This document shows, in pieces, positions 17,038 through 26,834 of a stretch of 32,441 nucleotides of DNA (position 1 is the stretch's first letter; each line of letters starts with the position of its first letter). The stretch is from Hydrogenophaga sp. (lineage in GTDB: Bacteria > Pseudomonadota > Gammaproteobacteria > Burkholderiales > Burkholderiaceae_C), in NCBI GenBank assembly GCA_020723845.1, contig DYIC01000022.1, positions 1-32,441 of the forward strand. The letters run 5' to 3'. The position numbers and the translations under genes are program-made. The notes beneath the pieces are model-generated. The model did not search any database, had not been told where the DNA came from, and saw only the letters and a list, made by a program, of their open reading frames with translations.

Positions 17038-18696
17038 CTACGGCGCGCGGCTGCGGCGGCGCGGGCTCGCGGCCCATGCCGCCCACGCCAGCACCAGCAG
17101 GCACCCCGCCACCAGCGGCGCGTGGCCCCAGTGGCTGGCCCACGCGGCGTACGGGGTCAGGCCACGGCGTCCCTCCACGGTCGCGTCGAGCACCCCGCGC
17201 CGCCAGCGCGGCTGCTCCGCCCGCACCCGACCGCGGTGGTCGATCACCGCGGTCGAGCCGGTGTTGGTGGCGCGCACCATGGGCCGCCCCAGCTCCAGCG
17301 CGCGCATGCGGGAGATGTGGCGGTGCTGGTCGATCGCCACCGTATCCCCAAACCACGCGATGTTGCTGACATTGACCAGCACCGTGGGGGCCTGCACCGG
17401 GTCGCGAAAACCCGCTGCCAGCTCTTCACCGAACAGGTCTTCGTAGCAGATATTGGGCGCGATGCGCTGCCCCGCCCACACGAACGGCGGCTGTACCAAC
17501 GGGCCGCGCTCGAAGTACCCGCCCGGGTTGAACATCAGCTCGGTAAACCAGCGAAACCCTGGCGGCACGAATTCGCCAAAGGGCACCAAATGGTGTTTAT
17601 CGTAGCGGTAGCGGCTGTGGTGGGTGAACGGATCGACACCCGGCTCGGGTGCCGGACCACCCGGCACCCAGCCCACCACCGAGTTCGCGTAGCCTTCGGC
17701 AAAGCCGCCCAGCGGCACGCCCAACAACACGGCGGCGTGGCCGGTGCGCACCGCCGCCCCCAGGGCGCGCCAGTAATCGGGGTCGATGTCCTGCGGCAAC
17801 AGCGGAATGGCCGTCTCCGGCGCCACCACCAGGCCGCCCGCCAGCGCCGGGTCGGCACTGGCCTGCACGATCTGCTGCCCGTACCAGCGCAGCGCCAGCG
17901 GGATGCCGGCCTCGGCGTCGAACTTCACGTCCTGCGCGATCGCGCCCTGCAGCAGGCGCACCGGCAGTGTGCCGGCCGACTGCGTGTGCTCGGGCAAGCG
18001 CGCCGCCAGCCACGGCCCCGCAGCCGGTACCAGCCACAGCCCCAGCGCCACGCCCAGCGCCGCCCAGCGCCACACCCCGGGCGCCAGCACGACCGCCGCC
18101 GCCAGCAGCGCCGCCACCGCCCCCACCCCGTACACCCCGACCCAGGGCGCCAGCCAACCCAGGGCGTCGATCTGGGCGTACCCGCCCGCACCCCACGGAA
18201 ACCCGGTCCACAACACACCGCGAGCCACCTCGGCCAACGTCCAGCAGGCTGCGAAGACCCACACCGCTGCCCCGCGACCCAGGCGGCGCAGCCAGTGCCA
18301 CCACAGAGCGGCGGCGAGCGCATAGTACAGCGCCAGAAAGGCCGCTAACGCCCCCACCGCGAAGGCGGACAAGGGCGCGGCCACCCCGCCGACCGTGTGC
18401 AGGGAAATGAACAGCCACCAAAAGGTGGCTGCCAGCCATGCCGTGGCGTACACGCCAGCACGCGCAGCAGCGACCCCGGCCGATGGCGCACGCACCAGCG
18501 CCGCCACCAACACGGCCAGGCTGAGGCCGTGCAGACCGGCCACCGGCTCGCCCGGGCGCAGCCAGGGCTCGAGCGCGACCGCAAACGGCCACGCCAGCGC
18601 GGCTGCATGCCACGCCCCGGCCAGCAGCAGTAGCAGCCAGACCGCCCATGCGGCCCGCTTGTCCCGCGCCCCCCCCGCGCGGAGTCCGACTATCAT
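17038..18696 (-). CDS. lnt: Apolipoprotein N-acyltransferase
   Basis: An inner-membrane enzyme of 552 residues that adds the third acyl chain to the N-terminal cysteine of lipoproteins. About six hydrophobic helices fill roughly the first 230 residues. The nitrilase-like periplasmic domain follows with the catalytic triad in order: glutamate in VVAPETAIPLLP, lysine in YRYDKHHLVPFGEFVP and cysteine in APNICYEDLFGEE. A last hydrophobic helix precedes a basic tail (SPRRRSRAP). ATG 18696 overlaps the corC stop as ATGA; an upstream TTG would only overlap corC further. It is 12 bases before glyQ. Confidence 0.96.
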   Translation of the reverse strand: MIVGLRAGGARDKRAAWAVWLLLLLAGAWHAAALAWPFAVALEPWLRPGEPVAGLHGLSLAVLVAALVRAPSAGVAAARAGVYATAWLAATFWWLFISLHTVGGVAAPLSAFAVGALAAFLALYYALAAALWWHWLRRLGRGAAVWVFAACWTLAEVARGVLWTGFPWGAGGYAQIDALGWLAPWVGVYGVGAVAALLAAAVVLAPGVWRWAALGVALGLWLVPAAGPWLAARLPEHTQSAGTLPVRLLQGAIAQDVKFDAEAGIPLALRWYGQQIVQASADPALAGGLVVAPETAIPLLPQDIDPDYWRALGAAVRTGHAAVLLGVPLGGFAEGYANSVVGWVPGGPAPEPGVDPFTHHSRYRYDKHHLVPFGEFVPPGFRWFTELMFNPGGYFERGPLVQPPFVWAGQRIAPNICYEDLFGEELAAGFRDPVQAPTVLVNVSNIAWFGDTVAIDQHRHISRMRALELGRPMVRATNTGSTAVIDHRGRVRAEQPRWRRGVLDATVEGRRGLTPYAAWASHWGHAPLVAGCLLVLAWAAWAASPRRRSRAP

Positions 18697-19562
18697 GGCG
18701 CCACGGGGGTGGGGCGCGTCACCTTGAACCAACGCACCGCACCCGCCCGGGCATGCTGCACCTGAAACACCAACCCCGCGAGCTCGACGGACTCACCGCG
18801 GCGCGGCACCCGCCCCATTTCGTGCGCGACATAGCCGCCAATGGTGTCGAATTCGTCCTCGGGGAGCGCCACTTGGAACCACTCGTTGACGCGCTCGATC
18901 GGCGTGTCGCCGCTGACGCGCCACGTGCCATCGGCCAGGGCAAAGATGTCGCCCTCGTCCTCTTGGACGTCGAACTCGTCCTCGATCTCGCCGACGATTT
19001 CTTCCAGCACGTCTTCGATCGTGATGAGGCCCGCGACCCGGCCAAACTCGTCGATGACGACGGCCAGGTGGTTGCGGTTGCCCCGAAACTCTCGCAGCAG
19101 GTCGTTGAGCGCCTTGCTCTCGGGCACGAACACCACCGGACGCAACAGGGTGCGCACGTTGAGCTCGGGCGCGCGCTGCAGCTTGAGCAGGTCCTTGGCC
19201 ATGAGGATGCCGATGATGTTGTCGCGCTCGCCCTCATAGACCGGAAAGCGGGAGTGACCGGTGTCGATGACGGTGTTGAGCAGCTCGGCGTACGGCGCGT
19301 CGATGTCGAGCACGTCCATGCGCGGGGCGGCCACCATCACGTCCCCAGCGGTCATGTCGGCGATGCGGATCACGCCTTCCAGCATCGCGCGCGACTGGGC
19401 ATCGATGACGTCGTTGTCTTCGGCGTCGGCCAGCGCCTCGATGAGCTCGTCCTTGGAGTCGGGCCCGGGGTGCAAAAACTCGACCAGGCGTTGCAAGAAG
19501 GTGCGTTTGTCTTCGTGCCGCGTACCCGGCATCGGCTGCGGAGAATAGGAGGGATCGGCCAC
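18693..19562 (-). CDS. corC: CorC/HlyC-family CBS-domain transporter-associated protein
   Basis: A cytosolic protein of 289 residues. The N-terminal part has ADAEDNDVIDAQSRAMLEGV and ADMTAGDVMVAAPRMDVLDI, then a CBS pair (HSRFPVYEGERDNIIGILMA and NRNHLAVVIDEFGRVAGLI). The C-terminal CorC_HlyC domain includes FDTIGGYVAHEMGRVPRRGE. It lacks the membrane DUF21 part of related proteins and has been linked to magnesium/cobalt efflux with CorA. The start is taken as GTG 19562 (MADPSYS), matching the length of relatives; ATG 19532 is possible. It is the first gene of the operon that continues with lnt, glyQ, glyS, gmhB, plsC and the YgjP-like gene. Confidence 0.93.
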   Translation of the reverse strand: MADPSYSPQPMPGTRHEDKRTFLQRLVEFLHPGPDSKDELIEALADAEDNDVIDAQSRAMLEGVIRIADMTAGDVMVAAPRMDVLDIDAPYAELLNTVIDTGHSRFPVYEGERDNIIGILMAKDLLKLQRAPELNVRTLLRPVVFVPESKALNDLLREFRGNRNHLAVVIDEFGRVAGLITIEDVLEEIVGEIEDEFDVQEDEGDIFALADGTWRVSGDTPIERVNEWFQVALPEDEFDTIGGYVAHEMGRVPRRGESVELAGLVFQVQHARAGAVRWFKVTRPTPVAP

Positions 19563-19591
19563 GGGGGTGGTCAGTGGTTGCGACAGACCCT

Positions 19592-19597
19592 AGCATA
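19592..19597 (-). promoter_or_regulatory. Possible -10 element of the corC-lnt-glyQS operon
   Basis: On the reverse strand TATGCT (19597 to 19592) lies 29 bases before the corC start in the only gap ahead of the operon. A matching -35 is poor: TGTCCC or CTGTCC at 17-18 bases. The position is reasonable but the promoter is weakly supported. Confidence 0.35.
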
Positions 19598-19628
19598 CAA
19601 CAGGGCCATCGCATGGGACAGCGTCGCC

Positions 19629-19656
19629 TGGCAGACCCCGCCTGGCGTGCCCCGCC
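19629..19656. repeat. Imperfect 14-bp tandem direct repeat
   Basis: TGGCAGACCCCGCC (19629-19642) is followed at once by TGGCGTGCCCCGCC (19643-19656), 11 of 14 bases the same, just after the GNAT stop codon and before the corC promoter region. Function unknown; it may be chance in GC-rich DNA. Confidence 0.4.
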
Positions 19657-19665
19657 ATCCGGCCC

Positions 19666-20385
19666 TCAGCGGCCCGGGCGGCTCCAGCTGCGTGGGTTCA
19701 GCCAGCGCAGCACGCGAGCCCCCCAGCGGCGCAACGCCTTGGCAAGGTAGTTGGTGCGCGCCACCTCTTCGTCGATCAGCTCGCTGACATGCGACGCAAA
19801 ATCGGCGGGAGGCAGCTCCAGGTGGCATTCACTCTCGCCTGCGTGCTGCACGACGGTCGCCCCCGCCCCGCGAGCGATGCGCAGCATGGGGGTGTTCTCG
19901 CTCAACGCGTGAATGTACAAATACTGCACGCCATGGTTGCGCGCGTGCATCACCGCGCGGTCGAACAGCAGCCGGCCGTAGCCGCGTCCGCGCGCATGCG
20001 CGCTCACGCTCACACCGAACTCGGCACTGTCGCTGCCGCGCCCCGGCGTGACCATATAGGCCAGGTGTGCCATGGCAATCAGCTCCAGACGCCAATTGAA
20101 AATACCGAAAACCTCGTCCAAACCGAAGCGTAACCCATCCACGTAGCGGCGGATTTGGTCATCCTGCGCCGCGTAGCCGAACCTCAGGTAACGGTCGCGC
20201 TCGCCCAGGGCCAACAGGTGGCGCAGAATCGCCTCGCGGTGCGAGGCGTCGAGCATGCGGATCGGCGCGCGCGCGTGCGCCCGCGGCGCCCGCGGCTCGG
20301 TGGCCAGCGGCAGATCACGCACTGGCACGCGCGGCCCGCGATCGGGTGCGCTCAGCGGCGATGGTGACGTGGCGGTTGTCGGCAT
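19666..20385 (-). CDS. GNAT-family N-acetyltransferase
   Basis: A protein of 239 residues. The acetyl-CoA pyrophosphate loop is visible as AHARGRGYGRLLFDRAVMHA, followed by QYLYIHALSENTPMLRIARG and AGATVV, the A and B motifs of the GNAT fold. About 50 Pro/Ala/Arg-rich residues precede the domain, and the C terminus is basic (LNPRSWSRPGR). ATG 20385 is chosen because it follows GAGG closely and because a good promoter lies just upstream; the frame open beyond it crosses that promoter. It runs in the same direction as corC, 103 bases away, and is divergent from fadD. The acetylated substrate cannot be inferred. Confidence 0.87.
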   Translation of the reverse strand: MPTTATSPSPLSAPDRGPRVPVRDLPLATEPRAPRAHARAPIRMLDASHREAILRHLLALGERDRYLRFGYAAQDDQIRRYVDGLRFGLDEVFGIFNWRLELIAMAHLAYMVTPGRGSDSAEFGVSVSAHARGRGYGRLLFDRAVMHARNHGVQYLYIHALSENTPMLRIARGAGATVVQHAGESECHLELPPADFASHVSELIDEEVARTNYLAKALRRWGARVLRWLNPRSWSRPGR

Positions 20386-20395
20386 GATGGCCTCG

Positions 20396-20424
20396 ACTAT
20401 ACGCCGATGCGCCGGATTTGTCAG
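20396..20424 (-). promoter_or_regulatory. Sigma70-type promoter for the GNAT gene
   Basis: On the reverse strand CTGACA (20424-20419) and TATAGT (20401-20396) each match the consensus at five of six positions and are exactly 17 bases apart. Transcription would begin around 20389, only a few bases before the ATG at 20385, so the mRNA would be almost leaderless. The -35 box overlaps the inverted repeat at 20421-20436. Confidence 0.65.
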
Positions 20425-20436
20425 GGTTTTCCCTAA
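20421..20436. promoter_or_regulatory. Inverted repeat A (TCAGGG-N4-CCCTAA) in the GNAT/fadD region
   Basis: TCAGGG (20421-20426), TTTT, CCCTAA (20431-20436): nearly perfect arms, with AGGG/CCCT exact. It is preceded by TTG and overlaps the -35 box of the GNAT promoter, so a bound protein would block that promoter. A sister site lies at 20495-20510. Confidence 0.5.
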
Positions 20437-20494
20437 TATTCCACACTTTCGGCATGTCTCAACCGGCCCAGGCTGTGCCTTGCGCGACAGCTTG

Positions 20495-20510
20495 TCAGGG
20501 CAACCCCTGA
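20495..20510. promoter_or_regulatory. Inverted repeat B (TCAGGG-N4-CCCTGA) upstream of fadD
   Basis: TCAGGG (20495-20500), CAAC, CCCTGA (20505-20510): perfect 6-bp arms. It is also preceded by TTG, like repeat A, and is centred 74 bases from it, about seven helical turns. It lies 57 bases before the fadD ATG. The shared TTGTCAGGG-N4-CCCTRA form suggests one regulator binding both sites. Confidence 0.5.
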
Positions 20511-20566
20511 GGCGCCCTACGCTGCGTGGCGGCCACAATGGTCAGCCCCCTGATCAATGGACCGCT

Positions 20567-22261
20567 ATGGAACGAATCTGGCTATCGAGCTACCCGCCCG
20601 GCGTGCCCGCCGACATCGACCCCACACAGTACGAGTCGCTGGCCGCGCTGCTGGAGCAGGCGTTCCGGCGCCACCCGCAGGACCCCGTTTCGGTCTGCAT
20701 GGATCGCTGGATGACCTACGGCCAGCTCGACCGGTACAGCGCCGCCCTGGGTGCGTATCTGCAATCGCTCGGCCTGGCACCGGGCGCGCGCGTGGCCATC
20801 ATGCTGCCCAACCTGCCACAGTTTCTGGTCACCATGGCAGGCGTGTTACGCGCGGGCTACACCTGTGTCAATGTCAATCCCCTCTACACGGCACGCGAGC
20901 TGGAGCACCAGCTCAAGGATTCGGGCGCCGAGGCCATCGTCATCCTGGAAAACTTTGCCCATACGCTGGAGGAGGTGATCGACCACAGCCCCGTGCGCCA
21001 CGTGGTCGTGGCCAGCTTTGGCGACCTGCTGGGGCCTTGGTATGGCCGCTGGATGACGTTTCTGGTGCGGCACGTGGCCAAGCTGGTGCCGGCCTTCAAG
21101 CTTCCACTGCAAGGCCCCGCGGGGCCGCGTACCATCGTTCCGTTTCGTCGGGCGCTGGAGGTAGGCTCGACCCAGACCCTCAAGCCCGCGACCATTGGCC
21201 GCCAGGATATCGCCTTCCTGCAGTACACCGGCGGCACCACCGGCCTGTCCAAGGGCGCGGTCCTCACCCACGGCAACGTCATTGCCGCCATCCTGCAGGC
21301 CGAGGCCTGGTTTACCCCAGCGCTCAACAAAGTGGGAGATCCGCGGCGCACCAACCACATCATGGCGCTGCCGCTGTACCACATCTTCGCGCTCACGCTG
21401 ATGCTGCTGGTGATGCGGCAAGGCGCGCACGCCACCCTCATCCCCAACCCGCGCGACATCCCCAAGTTCGTCGAGGTGCTCAAGAGTCGACCGTTTCACG
21501 TGCTGCCGGCGGTCAACACGCTCTTCAACGGGCTGCTGGCCAACGCACGCTTTCGGCAGCTGGATTTTTCGTCGCTGGTGCTGTCGCAAGCCGGCGGCAT
21601 GGCCGCGTCGGAGGGCACGGCACGCCAGTGGCAAAAGGTCACCGGCTGCGCCATGATCGAAGGCTGGGGCATGAGCGAGACCTGCGCGATTGGCACCAAC
21701 AACCCGGTGACCAACACCCATTTCACGGGCACGATTGGCTTGCCGCTGCCCAGCGTCGAGATCGCCATCAAGGACGACGACGGACGCGACCTGCCGCCGG
21801 GCAGCACGGGCGAGATCTGCATCCGTGGCCCCAACGTCATGGTTGGCTACTACAACAAACCCGATGAGACGGCCAAGGTCTTCACCGAAGACGGCTACAT
21901 GCGCACGGGCGACATCGGCATCATGGACGAACACGGCTACATCCGCATCGTGGACCGCAAGAAGGACATGATCATCGTCTCGGGCTTCAACGTGTACCCG
22001 ACCGAGATCGACAACGTCGTGTCCACCTGCCCGGGCGTGCTGGAATGCGCCGCCGTCGGCGTGCCCGACCCGCATTCCGGGGAGGCGGTCAAACTCTACG
22101 TGGTGCGCAGCGACCCCACGCTAACCGAGGAACAGGTCATGCGCTTTTGCCACGACAACCTCACGGGCTACAAACGCCCCAAGTACATCGAGTTCCGCGA
22201 GGAGCTGCCCAAGAGCAACGTCGGCAAAATCCTGCGGCGCGAGCTGCGCGGCAAGGCATAG
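20567..22261 (+). CDS. fadD: Long-chain fatty acid--CoA ligase
   Basis: A 564-residue adenylate-forming enzyme (E. coli FadD has 561) that activates fatty acids to acyl-CoA at the inner membrane. The AMP-binding P-loop is YTGGTTGLSKGAVLTHGN at about 219-236. It is followed by GWGMSETCAIGTNNP, GEICIRGPNVMVGYYNKPDE, YMRTGDIGIMDEHGYIRIVD and the FadD linker/hinge RKKDMIIVSGFNVYPTEID; the C-terminal lysine region ends SNVGKILRRELRGKA. ATG 20567 starts at MERIWLSSYPPGVPADID, as in the family. The frame is open far upstream but crosses the divergent promoter region. The hydrolase gene begins 14 bases after the stop, so the two are likely co-transcribed. Confidence 0.95.
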   Translation: MERIWLSSYPPGVPADIDPTQYESLAALLEQAFRRHPQDPVSVCMDRWMTYGQLDRYSAALGAYLQSLGLAPGARVAIMLPNLPQFLVTMAGVLRAGYTCVNVNPLYTARELEHQLKDSGAEAIVILENFAHTLEEVIDHSPVRHVVVASFGDLLGPWYGRWMTFLVRHVAKLVPAFKLPLQGPAGPRTIVPFRRALEVGSTQTLKPATIGRQDIAFLQYTGGTTGLSKGAVLTHGNVIAAILQAEAWFTPALNKVGDPRRTNHIMALPLYHIFALTLMLLVMRQGAHATLIPNPRDIPKFVEVLKSRPFHVLPAVNTLFNGLLANARFRQLDFSSLVLSQAGGMAASEGTARQWQKVTGCAMIEGWGMSETCAIGTNNPVTNTHFTGTIGLPLPSVEIAIKDDDGRDLPPGSTGEICIRGPNVMVGYYNKPDETAKVFTEDGYMRTGDIGIMDEHGYIRIVDRKKDMIIVSGFNVYPTEIDNVVSTCPGVLECAAVGVPDPHSGEAVKLYVVRSDPTLTEEQVMRFCHDNLTGYKRPKYIEFREELPKSNVGKILRRELRGKA

Positions 22262-22275
22262 GTCGGAGCGCGCCC

Positions 22276-23232
22276 ATGCCTGCCCTGCTGCCAGCTGGCG
22301 TGCACGTCTGGGAGCGGGGTTGGCTGTCGTCCAACAATGTCTTGCTGCTCACGCCGTCCGAGGCGGCCTTGATCGATTCGGGCTACGCCACCCACACCGA
22401 TCAGACGCTGGCGCTGCTGCAGCGGGTACTGCACGGGCGCCGCTTGTGCTGGCTGCTCAACACCCACCTGCACAGCGACCACTGCGGCGGCAACGCTGCC
22501 ATCCAGACGCAACACCCAGGCGTGCGTACCCTCATCCCGCCCGGGTCGGCCGATGCGGTGCGCGCGTGGGACGAGGCGCGGCTGAGCTACCGGGCCACCG
22601 GGCAGCGCTGCCCGCGCTTTACGTTCGACGGCTTGTTGCCCCCCGGCTCGGCGTTTGTGTTCGGCGCGCTGACGTGGGAGATCCACGCCGCCCCCGGCCA
22701 CGACCCGGATGCCGTGATGCTGTTCGAGCCCGCCACGCGCACCCTCATCAGCGGGGACGCGCTGTGGCAACACGGCTTTGGCGTGGTATTCCCCGAGTTG
22801 GACGGCGAGCCTGGCTTCGACGCCGTGGCCGCCACGCTCGACCACATCGAGCGCTTGGCACCGCGCGTCGTCATCCCCGGCCACGGCAGCCCGTTCGGTG
22901 ATCCCGCCCACGATGACGGCGCGCGCCCGTCGGCACCCGTCGCCGCGGCGCTGGCCACGGCGCGGCAGCGTCTGGCCCATTGGCAGGCGCACCCCGCCAA
23001 ACACCGCCAACACGCGCTCAAAGTACTGCTCAAATTCAAACTGCTCGAGTGGCAGCGCCAGCCGATCGCGGGCATCCATGCCTGGGCGCGCGAGGTGCCT
23101 TATCTGCGGCATATCTACGCCCAGCACCACGCCGACCAGCCGTTCGAAGCATGGCTGGATGACCTCATCGACGCCCTGTGCGCCAGCCGTGCGGCGAGAC
23201 GACAAGGAGATGACCTCATCGACGCTGGCTGA
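22276..23232 (+). CDS. Metallo-beta-lactamase-fold hydrolase
   Basis: A protein of 318 residues. The binuclear metal-site motifs are in order: THLHSDHCGGN (HxHxDH), APGHDPDAV (histidine), LISGDALW (bridging aspartate) and VIPGHGSPF (histidine). This is the set of glyoxalase II-like and thioesterase-like hydrolases. ATG 22276 has GGAG at 22265-22268. It sits 14 bases after fadD, so a role in acyl-CoA or thioester hydrolysis is attractive, but no substrate-specific residue can be recognised. A C-terminal helical extension (about 235-318) rich in Ala, His and Arg goes beyond the core fold. Confidence 0.88.
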   Translation: MPALLPAGVHVWERGWLSSNNVLLLTPSEAALIDSGYATHTDQTLALLQRVLHGRRLCWLLNTHLHSDHCGGNAAIQTQHPGVRTLIPPGSADAVRAWDEARLSYRATGQRCPRFTFDGLLPPGSAFVFGALTWEIHAAPGHDPDAVMLFEPATRTLISGDALWQHGFGVVFPELDGEPGFDAVAATLDHIERLAPRVVIPGHGSPFGDPAHDDGARPSAPVAAALATARQRLAHWQAHPAKHRQHALKVLLKFKLLEWQRQPIAGIHAWAREVPYLRHIYAQHHADQPFEAWLDDLIDALCASRAARRQGDDLIDAG

Positions 23233-23303
23233 CGCCGAATACCCCGCCCCAATGACCGACGAACGGTGTGGAATTCACGGCGGTTTTGGGCTAAAAAATC
23301 GAT

Positions 23304-23516
23304 ATGAACATCGGCTCGACAACACTCATCGGCCAGGTCGCCACGCAAGGGGTGGAGGCCGGGGATGCCGCGCAGATTTTGGCGCTGCGCAAGGCCCTGC
23401 AGCTGCAGCAGCAACAGGCGCAGGCCATGCTCCAAGCCGTCCCGCAGCCACCGCGCGCCGAGCTGCCCTTGGCCACTGAAGGGCCCTTGGGCACCCGGCT
23501 CAACGTACTGGCCTGA
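23304..23516 (+). CDS. Small YjfB-like putative motility protein
   Basis: A protein of 70 residues: short N terminus MNIGSTTLIGQVA, a helical ALRKALQLQQQQAQAMLQAV, then a Pro-rich stretch and the end GPLGTRLNVLA. The pattern of a central K-A-x-x-x-Q-Q helix, PP, and a conserved G-x-x-x-N/D-V end matches the YjfB putative motility family (known in Bacillus as a sigmaD-dependent gene). The ribosome-binding site before ATG 23304 is poor. It lies 71 bases after the hydrolase gene and ends 6 bases before the convergent argC stop. No motility genes are nearby, so the role remains open. Confidence 0.62.
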   Translation: MNIGSTTLIGQVATQGVEAGDAAQILALRKALQLQQQQAQAMLQAVPQPPRAELPLATEGPLGTRLNVLA

Positions 23517-23522
23517 GCACGG

Positions 23523-24443
23523 TCACACCCCCAGCATCAGCCGCAGGTTTTGCACGGCGGCACCACTGGCGCCCTTTCCCAGGTTGTCCAGACGCGCCAC
23601 CAGCAGCGCGTGGCGATGATCTTCGTTGCCGTAGACGCGCAGCTCCAGCCGGTCGCTGCCCGCCAACGCCACCGCATCGAGCTTGCCATCGGCCGTCGGC
23701 GGCTCCACCGACACCCAAGCGCTGCCCGCATAGTGCGCAGCGAGCGCCTCGTGCAGGTCCTGCGCGCGCACCCGGCCCGGCAAGGTGTCCAGGTGCAGCG
23801 GCAACTGCACCAGCATCCCCTGCGGAAAATTCCCCACCGACGGCACGAACAGCGGGCGCCGTTGCAGGCCGGTATAGGCCATGATCTCGGGCAGGTGCTT
23901 GTGGTTGAGCCCCAGTGCATAGAGCTCGAACGCGGGCGCCTGGCCGGATTCATACGCCTCGATCATTGCGCGCCCACCGCCGGTGTAGCCGCTGACGCTG
24001 GGTAGGCACAACGGATGATCCGGCGGGATGAGGCCCGCGTCGACCAACGGCCGGATGAGGGCGATGGCCCCGGTGGCGTAGCAGCCTGGGTTGGCTACCC
24101 GTTCGGCGCTGCGGATGGCCTGCGCCTGCCCCGGTGCGAGCTCGGCGAAACCGTACACCCAACCCGGCGCCACGCGGTGCGCGGTGGACGCATCGATGAC
24201 GCGCGGCGCGTGCCCGGTCTCAGCGCGCAGCGCATCGATCATGGCCACCGATTCCCGCGCGGCATCGTCGTGCAGGCACAAGAGGGTCAGGTCGGCCTGC
24301 GCAAGCAGTTCACGCTTGGCAGCCGGGTCTTTGCGGCGCGCCGGGTCGATGGACAGAAGGGTCAGCCCCGCCATGCCTTGCAGGCGCTGGCGGATTTGGA
24401 GCCCGGTGGTGCCGGCTTCGCCGTCGATGAATACCGTCTTCAT
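23523..24443 (-). CDS. argC: N-acetyl-gamma-glutamyl-phosphate reductase, type 2
   Basis: A protein of 306 residues, the shorter ArgC type, which reduces N-acetylglutamyl phosphate to the semialdehyde with NADPH in arginine synthesis. The N-terminal dinucleotide loop is [13 protein letters not shown]; the catalytic cysteine is in [26 protein letters not shown] and [15 protein letters not shown] are typical of the family. ATG 24443 is preceded by AAGGG at good spacing; the frame open for 13 more codons upstream is not needed. It is divergent from sucC across about 250 bases and not adjacent to other arg genes here. Confidence 0.94.
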   Translation of the reverse strand: MKTVFIDGEAGTTGLQIRQRLQGMAGLTLLSIDPARRKDPAAKRELLAQADLTLLCLHDDAARESVAMIDALRAETGHAPRVIDASTAHRVAPGWVYGFAELAPGQAQAIRSAERVANPGCYATGAIALIRPLVDAGLIPPDHPLCLPSVSGYTGGGRAMIEAYESGQAPAFELYALGLNHKHLPEIMAYTGLQRRPLFVPSVGNFPQGMLVQLPLHLDTLPGRVRAQDLHEALAAHYAGSAWVSVEPPTADGKLDAVALAGSDRLELRVYGNEDHRHALLVARLDNLGKGASGAAVQNLRLMLGV

Positions 24444-24504
24444 GAGAATACCCTTAGGGGTTTTTACCGATTGACGCTGCACCGCAAACGGATGACTTGG
24501 TGTC

Positions 24505-24519
24505 AGCTTGGATCAAGCT
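24505..24519. promoter_or_regulatory. Inverted repeat AGCTTG-N3-CAAGCT in the argC/sucC gap
   Basis: AGCTTG (24505-24510) and CAAGCT (24514-24519) are exact arms around GAT. They lie 62 bases before the argC start and 176 bases before sucC in the largest intergenic space of the window. It may be an operator. The rest of the gap (24520-24690) is GC-rich with no clear promoter or riboswitch that I could recognise. Confidence 0.35.
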
Positions 24520-24694
24520 AGCGGCAGTGGCCGCATGATACAGTTCGCGCTGTCCCGCGCTGGCCCGCCAGCTGCGGCGCTGCGTTTGGGCGGCGCCGCG
24601 CACTCGTGCAGGCGGCCGTTCGGCGACGCAATCGTCGCACCCGAGCTGCCGCCCGGCGGACCTCCCGTCAGACGCCACTTCAGACAGGAACCAC

Positions 24695-25861
<1,167 letters not shown>

Positions 25862-25891
25862 CGCCGTCCGTGGCCGAGAGGAAAGCACACC

Positions 25892-26785
<894 letters not shown>

Positions 26786-26834
26786 CCGCACGGGCGGCGC
26801 TACACTGGCTGGGCGTGCCACCTCGCCCTGCCCC

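Noticed and set aside
23233-23303. Sigma28 (flagellar) promoter before the YjfB-like gene
   Set aside because: A CTAAA occurs at 23290-23294, but no GCCGATAA-like element lies at the required distance, and the pair would run past the start codon.
24444-24465. CsoR-like partial palindrome (ATACCCTTAGGGGT) just upstream of argC
   Set aside because: On the argC strand the G-rich half is simply the AAGGG ribosome-binding site at proper spacing, and the symmetry is incomplete.
24444-24694. Riboswitch or structured leader ahead of sucC (such as the known suc-associated RNA motifs)
   Set aside because: I could not match conserved helices or loops of any known motif by eye. A covariance-model search would be needed to reopen this.
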